A stretch of DNA of 64,000 nucleotides from Acidobacteriota bacterium (GTDB lineage Bacteria; Acidobacteriota; Terriglobia; Acidiferrales; UBA7541). A program made the position numbers and the translations under genes. The notes beneath the pieces were generated by a model, which did not search any database, was not told where the DNA came from, and saw only the letters and a program-made list of their open reading frames with translations. How positions within the stretch are numbered: position 1 is the stretch's first letter; every line of letters starts with the position of its first letter. The stretch is from contig JABCYZ010000009.1 of the NCBI GenBank assembly GCA_013289955.1, forward strand, positions 62,001 to 126,000. The letters run 5' to 3'. Below, piece after piece: positions 60,206-64,000 of this stretch.

Positions 60206-62878
60206 TCAGTCCGGGAGCGCGGCTTCGCTCGTGATCGTGAATTGGGTTGCGGCTCCCGGAGGCTTCGGGATGGTGGACGACGTGATGGGCTGGCCCCCGC
60301 CGACCCAGGCTTCGACTTTGCCGGGCACGATCCGGTGCTTGCCGGATTCATCGACGATGCTCAAATCGCGGTCGGCGAGAACGAACTGTACGACCCTTTT
60401 TTCCCCGCGATCGAGATGCACGCGAGCGAAACCGGCTAGCGAACGCAAGGGTGCGCCGCTCCGGCCCCGGTGCGTGAGATAGAGCTCTACGACTTCGTCT
60501 CCCGCGCGAGGGCCTGTATTTTTCACGTTCACGGAAATGGTGACGGCATCCTTCGCGGAAATTTGCGCGTGATTGACTGTCGGCTGATCGTAGGCGAACG
60601 ACGTGTAGCTCAAGCCGAAACCGAAGGGATACAGCGGCTCGCCGTCGAAATACCGGTAGGTGCGCCTGGCCATCCTATAGTCGTCGAAGGCCGGTAGCTG
60701 GTCCACGGATTTATAGAAAGTGACCGGCAAGCGCCCCGCCGGACTGAAATCGCCCGCAAGCGCTTCGGCGACGGCCGTGCCGCCTTGTCCGCCGGGATAC
60801 CACGCTTCGAGAATGGCAGGGATATGGGGACTCGCGTCGGCCCAATTGACGGCCAGCGCGCTGCCGTTCGTCAGGACGAGAATGGCCGGTTTGCCGGTCG
60901 AAGCGATGCGTTCGAGAAGTTGTTCCTGCGGGGCCGGCAAGTCGATGCGCGTGCGGTCGCCGCTCGAAAAACCGTCGGCGCTCACCTTCATCTCTTCGCC
61001 TTCAATGCGCGGCGAAAGTCCCATGACGGCAATGACGAGGTCGGCGTTCTGCGCCGCTTCGAGGGCTTGCTCCTCTTCGCCGCCGGGCAGACTCCAGATG
61101 AGGCGAGCTTCCGAGATGCGAATATTCTGAAAGTATTCAATCACCAGCGAATAGGCACGGCCCTTTTCGAGACGGAGTTGCTTGCTCAGGGTGTTGGCGG
61201 GGCGATGGAGCGTCCAGTCTTCGACGAGCGGAGCGCCATCCAGCGAAACGCGAAAGCCGTCCTCGCCCGTGAAGCCGATCAGGTAGTCGCCTGATTCGGG
61301 CGGCACGAGCACGCCGGTCCAGCGCACGGAATATTTGTTTGGCAGTTGCGGCGAGACGCCGGAATCGCCCCAGCTGAAATCGACCGCCGCATCGACCCGG
61401 CTCACTACGGGAGCGCCTTCCAGCGTCATGTTGGAGAAATAGTCCGCTTTCAGGCCGTGTTCGTTGCACGACGGGTCGGTGCAAAGGGCTTCCGGAGGAA
61501 CCGATTTCGTCGCTGGGCCGACGAGCCCGGTGCCTTGGACGAAAACGATCTTGGATTCGGGAAAGCGATTGCGAATGCCGGTGAGGATCGTGACCGGGGT
61601 GGAAGGCGTCCCGCTGTAGTTTCCTTCCAAAGCATCGAGGCTGTCGGCGTCCGGGCCGATGACGGCGATGGATGCGGGCGCGTGTTTCAGAGGAAGAAAA
61701 TTATTCTTGTTTTTCAGCAATACCAGGGATTCGCGGGCCATCTGAAGCGCGAGCTGCCGGTGCGCTTCCGTATCGTTGTCGGCCTTTGTCAATTTGGAAT
61801 AGGGAACGGAAGCCGGGGGGTCGAATAAGCCGAGCCGAAAACGCGCAATGAACAAGCGGCGCAAAGCGCGGTTGAGATCGCCTTCAGAAAGCAGGCCTTG
61901 CTGTACTGCGCCCAAAATCCCCTGAGGATCCGCATTCATGTTGTTGCGAGAGTCGCCGCAAATCAGATCCATGCCGGCTTTAAAAACGGACGCGGCGGCG
62001 GCTTCGGCACCGGGCGTGAACTTGTGGCCTTTATAGACGTCCGCGACAGCGCCGCAGTCCGAGACGACATAGCCCTGGAAGCCCCAATCCTTGCGCAGGT
62101 GTTCGACGAGCAGCGCGGAATTAGCGCAAGCGGGCTCGCCGTTCAGCCGGTTGTAGGCACACATGATGGATCCGGCTTTGCCTTTGACGATTGCGGCGCG
62201 AAACGCGGGCAGATACGTCTCTTCCATGTCGTGACGGGAAGCTTCCACGTTCACGCTGTGACGCGTGGATTCCGGTCCGCTATGAACCGCGAAATGCTTG
62301 GGCGTCGCGATGGTCTTGAAATAGTTCGGATCGCTGCCTTGCAGGCCGGTGATAAACGCGACGCCGAGACGGGAGGTGAGAAATGGGTCTTCGCCGTAGG
62401 TCTCCTGGCCGCGTCCCCAGCGCGGATCACGGAAGATGTTGATGTTGGGGGACCAGACGGTCAGGCCGCGATACCAGTCCGTCGAGCCGTCCGCGTGAAC
62501 CATGGCGGAATACTTCGCGCGAAATTCCGTGCTGATCGTGTCGGCCACCTCGTATAAGAGAGGCTCGTCAAACGTTGCGGCCATGCCAATGGCCTGGGGA
62601 AAAACAGTGGCATAGCCCGCGCGCGCGACGCCGTGCAGCCCTTCGTTCCACCAGTTGTAGGCCGGAACCTGAAGTCTCGGAATCGCGGGAGCGACGTGCC
62701 CCAGCTGGTCGATTTTTTCTTCAAGCGTCATGCGCGAGATCAAATCGTCGGCGCGCTGTTCCACAGGAACCTTGGGATTCAGATAGGGCGCATCCGCCGG
62801 GGCCTGCTGCGCATAGAGGGCCGAAGGCGCCAAGGCGCAGAGAAAAGCGCAGGTGAAGAAGCTCGTTTTGCTATGCAT
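60206..62878 (-). CDS. Glycoside hydrolase family 3 with PA14 insert, exported (beta-glucosidase/xylosidase type)
   Basis: An 890-residue enzyme with a signal peptide ending LYAQ. The first barrel contains WWNEGLHGVARAG, the spacing seen in beta-xylosidase-type GH3, and the nucleophile Asp is D274 in GYVVSDCGAVAD. Within the second domain a PA14 insert occurs (LKADYFSNMTLEGAP to YFQNIRISEARLIWS), a sugar-binding module. A fibronectin III-like domain closes the protein (SLAGFARVHLDRGEKRVV). The ATG at 62878 is chosen over one 18 codons upstream because the signal peptide follows it. The upstream region has one LacI-operator half-site at 62980-62987 but no full palindrome. Confidence 0.92.
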   Translation of the reverse strand: MHSKTSFFTCAFLCALAPSALYAQQAPADAPYLNPKVPVEQRADDLISRMTLEEKIDQLGHVAPAIPRLQVPAYNWWNEGLHGVARAGYATVFPQAIGMAATFDEPLLYEVADTISTEFRAKYSAMVHADGSTDWYRGLTVWSPNINIFRDPRWGRGQETYGEDPFLTSRLGVAFITGLQGSDPNYFKTIATPKHFAVHSGPESTRHSVNVEASRHDMEETYLPAFRAAIVKGKAGSIMCAYNRLNGEPACANSALLVEHLRKDWGFQGYVVSDCGAVADVYKGHKFTPGAEAAAASVFKAGMDLICGDSRNNMNADPQGILGAVQQGLLSEGDLNRALRRLFIARFRLGLFDPPASVPYSKLTKADNDTEAHRQLALQMARESLVLLKNKNNFLPLKHAPASIAVIGPDADSLDALEGNYSGTPSTPVTILTGIRNRFPESKIVFVQGTGLVGPATKSVPPEALCTDPSCNEHGLKADYFSNMTLEGAPVVSRVDAAVDFSWGDSGVSPQLPNKYSVRWTGVLVPPESGDYLIGFTGEDGFRVSLDGAPLVEDWTLHRPANTLSKQLRLEKGRAYSLVIEYFQNIRISEARLIWSLPGGEEEQALEAAQNADLVIAVMGLSPRIEGEEMKVSADGFSSGDRTRIDLPAPQEQLLERIASTGKPAILVLTNGSALAVNWADASPHIPAILEAWYPGGQGGTAVAEALAGDFSPAGRLPVTFYKSVDQLPAFDDYRMARRTYRYFDGEPLYPFGFGLSYTSFAYDQPTVNHAQISAKDAVTISVNVKNTGPRAGDEVVELYLTHRGRSGAPLRSLAGFARVHLDRGEKRVVQFVLADRDLSIVDESGKHRIVPGKVEAWVGGGQPITSSTIPKPPGAATQFTITSEAALPD

Positions 62879-63000
62879 CGTTCGTCCGTCCGATGAGCGA
62901 TTTGCAGTTGGCGCGAATCGATGCGGATCCATCGAGCACTATCGATTCGCTGGGACACTACCATTTGGCAGGAGAGGATGTAAACGGCATTTGGGAATGC

Positions 63001-63639
63001 TCAAATGCCTGCCGTTCGCCGCCGAGATTTGTTCTTCCCGGCAGTTGCCTTTTGTAGATGACGATAGGGCAAGAGCAGTGCCTCGAGCTCGCGGCGAACC
63101 CAGGAAGCCACCGAGCCTTGCCGGTAGACGGCCCAGGCGAGCATGGCGCCGCCATTGGTGTGCTGGATGAGCCGGGCGAGTTGGGCGGTATCGCAACGCT
63201 TCAGTTCACCGGCAGCCACCGCTTCCTCGAGAAGCTTTCGCGTCTGGCCGCGAATGGCGCGGAATTGCGCGATCGTAATGCCGTGAAAATCGGGATCGGT
63301 CAGATCGTTTTGCAGCCAGGCGAGACCGTTGGCCATGGCTTCGGGTGTCGGCGCAAACGAGGTGCAATCGGCATAGAGCTCGACAAGCGCCGTGAGAGGC
63401 GATTTGTGTCTCGCGCGCGCGGCGGCGAATTGTTCGGCAACACCGGAGGGAGCGGAGCGGCAAAGGGTCAGGATCAGAGTCCGCTTCGTGCCAAAGCGCT
63501 GAATAAGCGTGGCCGGGACGACGCCCGCTTCCTTGGCGACGTCGGCGAGGGTAAGCTGCGTCGGGCTGCGCCGTTGCATGACGCGCGCGGTCGCGGCGAG
63601 GATCTCTTCGTCGGAAGTTTCGCGGGGACGAGGGCTCAT
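63001..63639 (-). CDS. TetR-family transcriptional regulator
   Basis: A 212-residue protein with an N-terminal TetR helix-turn-helix (residues about 10-55: ETSDEEILAATARVMQRR, then LTLADVAKEAGVVPATLIQRF) and a helical ligand-binding domain. It probably represses its own gene and the gene to its right through the two operators at 63669 and 63701. Ligand unknown. The basic C-terminal tail (KATAGKNKSRRR) is unusual. There is no ribosome site upstream of the ATG at 63639. Confidence 0.88.
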   Translation of the reverse strand: MSPRPRETSDEEILAATARVMQRRSPTQLTLADVAKEAGVVPATLIQRFGTKRTLILTLCRSAPSGVAEQFAAARARHKSPLTALVELYADCTSFAPTPEAMANGLAWLQNDLTDPDFHGITIAQFRAIRGQTRKLLEEAVAAGELKRCDTAQLARLIQHTNGGAMLAWAVYRQGSVASWVRRELEALLLPYRHLQKATAGKNKSRRRTAGI

Positions 63640-63668
63640 GGTGTCGATCGTAACCCGCCGATTATATC

Positions 63669-63682
63669 TGAATGGCCATTCA
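63669..63682. promoter_or_regulatory. Candidate TetR operator 1
   Basis: TGAATGGCCATTCA is a perfect 14-bp palindrome placed directly upstream of the leftward -10 box. Confidence 0.8.
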
Positions 63683-63700
63683 TTTTCAGCTTGACATTGC

Positions 63701-63714
63701 TGAATGCTCATTCA
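63701..63714. promoter_or_regulatory. Candidate TetR operator 2
   Basis: TGAATGCTCATTCA has the same 6-base arms as operator 1 and lies between the rightward -35 and -10 boxes. The two centres are 32 bases apart, about three helical turns. Confidence 0.8.
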
Positions 63715-63744
63715 TAATCAGGGCACTTCTTGAGGAGGCGCCTC

Positions 63745-63831
63745 ATGACCGCAGCAACCTCCCCCCGCAAATCAAAGCAGACAAGGCTCCTCGCCCGTTG
63801 GGCGGAGGAGAGCTGGCGCGCGAGTTTTTGA
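63745..63831 (+). CDS. Possible 28-residue small ORF behind the TetR-controlled promoter
   Basis: TGAGGAGG (63731-63738) lies six bases before an ATG that opens a 28-codon frame (MTAATSPRKSKQTRLLARWA and eight more residues). It is the first frame with a strong ribosome site after the rightward promoter. It overlaps, in another frame, a stretch that resembles the C-terminus of a RibD_C domain. It could be a true small gene, a leader peptide, or what remains of a decayed gene's start. Confidence 0.4.
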   Translation: MTAATSPRKSKQTRLLARWAEESWRASF

Positions 63832-63953
63832 AAGAGGATCTGATGGACCGTATCGATCTCGGCGTAATGCCTATTTTGCCCGGTGCGGGCGTTTCCAGCC
63901 GCATCCGCTTGAGTTACGCGAGAGTTTCCCGGCCGCCGCGGAAGAAGGGATGA
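63786..63953 (+). pseudogene. Remnant of a RibD_C/dihydrofolate-reductase-like protein C-terminus
   Basis: Frame-0 translation contains GGGELAREFLKEDLMDRIDL followed by GVMPILPGAG. This matches the closing helix-strand pattern of the RibD_C reductase family (typically GGgxlaxxFLxxxLvDE then PvllGxG). The N-terminal two thirds of the domain are absent. The match is by eye and partial. Confidence 0.45.
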
Positions 63954-63963
63954 GGAAGTAACC

Positions 63964-64000
63964 ATGACCCCGCCAAGCCTGTATCGATTGCCCGATCTCG
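63964..64000 (+). CDS. Start of a gene cut by the window edge
   Basis: An ATG with GAGGAAG at 63952-63958 begins MTPPSLYRLPDL and runs off the window. Too short to name. It is downstream of the TetR-controlled promoter. Confidence 0.5.
   Translation, partial: MTPPSLYRLPDL

Larger units (their letters stand above)
63661..63718. promoter_or_regulatory. Divergent promoters of tetR and the rightward genes
   Basis: Leftward: TATAAT on the minus strand (63666-63661), 22 bases before the tetR ATG. Rightward: TTGACA (63691-63696) and CATAAT (63713-63718), 16-base spacing. Confidence 0.7.

Noticed and set aside
62980..62987. GTAAACGG, a half-site of the LacI-type operator, upstream of the second GH3 gene
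   Set aside because: The other half is absent, so it does not support adding this gene to the proposed regulon.
1..64000. Search by eye for tRNA, rRNA, CRISPR arrays, integrases, and toxin-antitoxin or phage-defence genes
   Set aside because: None recognised. The window is ordinary chromosomal content, with only traces of mobile DNA.

Overview
The window looks like a chromosomal segment of an Acidobacteriota bacterium (soil or peat type, GC-rich). This is inferred from several gene types that are typical of that phylum: an Oar-like TonB-dependent receptor with an N-terminal carboxypeptidase-regulatory domain, a PadR regulator paired with a duplicated MacB-like ('ADOP') permease, a ToxR-type winged-helix protein fused to TolB/PD40 repeats, a CRTAC1/UnbV VCBS protein, many secreted S9 peptidases and many TPR proteins. 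I see no rRNA, tRNA, CRISPR array, prophage or intact insertion sequence.

Layout. 1-6.7 kb: the 3' part of an M20 peptidase, HU, a small cytochrome c, TPR and VOC proteins, a POT-type peptide transporter, an ion-channel-like protein with a degenerate filter, and a DUF1161 protein. 6.9-23.6 kb: a loose hemicellulose region with a GH3 glycosidase, xylose isomerase (xylA), GH67 alpha-glucuronidase (aguA), a LacI regulator and GH51 arabinofuranosidase. Interspersed are a two-lobed aspartyl protease, a wHTH-TolB sensor, a META lipoprotein, a TPR protein and a CRTAC1 protein. 23.8-33.6 kb: the TonB receptor with a strong terminator, a PadR/ADOP permease/pseudo-hydrolase operon, a small transposase relic and a secreted TPR protein. 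33.7-42.6 kb: two S9 peptidases flanking an operon of outer-membrane barrel, mono-heme cytochrome c and di-heme lipoprotein (the last is frameshifted), then a YdjC-type deacetylase. 42.7-53.7 kb: greA with an attenuator-like leader, isoaspartyl peptidase, a serine beta-lactamase-like hydrolase, two secreted proteins and a heavy-metal RND adaptor/pump pair. 53.8-64 kb: a coiled-coil membrane protein, a divergent EF-G-like GTPase, a methyltransferase-like membrane protein, a trans-sulfuration enzyme, a cold-shock protein, a second GH3 enzyme with a PA14 insert, and a TetR regulator with a divergent promoter containing twin operators.

How it fits together. The secreted GH67, GH51 and two GH3 enzymes plus cytosolic xylose isomerase suggest use of arabino-glucuronoxylan. 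The same kind of 16-bp LacI-style palindrome (CCGTTAACGTACACGG and CCGTTTACGTTAACGG) lies in the promoters of the first GH3 gene and the TonB receptor, 14.5 kb apart, so these genes may form one regulon. The LacI protein encoded between them is the obvious but untested candidate regulator.

The signals I consider most worth following are regulatory: the LacI-type operator pair, the greA leader terminator, the 40-bp PadR inverted repeat that covers promoter and start codon, and the two TetR operators each seated in one promoter spacer. The other notable item is the barrel/cytochrome operon with a one-base frameshift. All functional calls come from reading protein motifs by eye; no database search was run.
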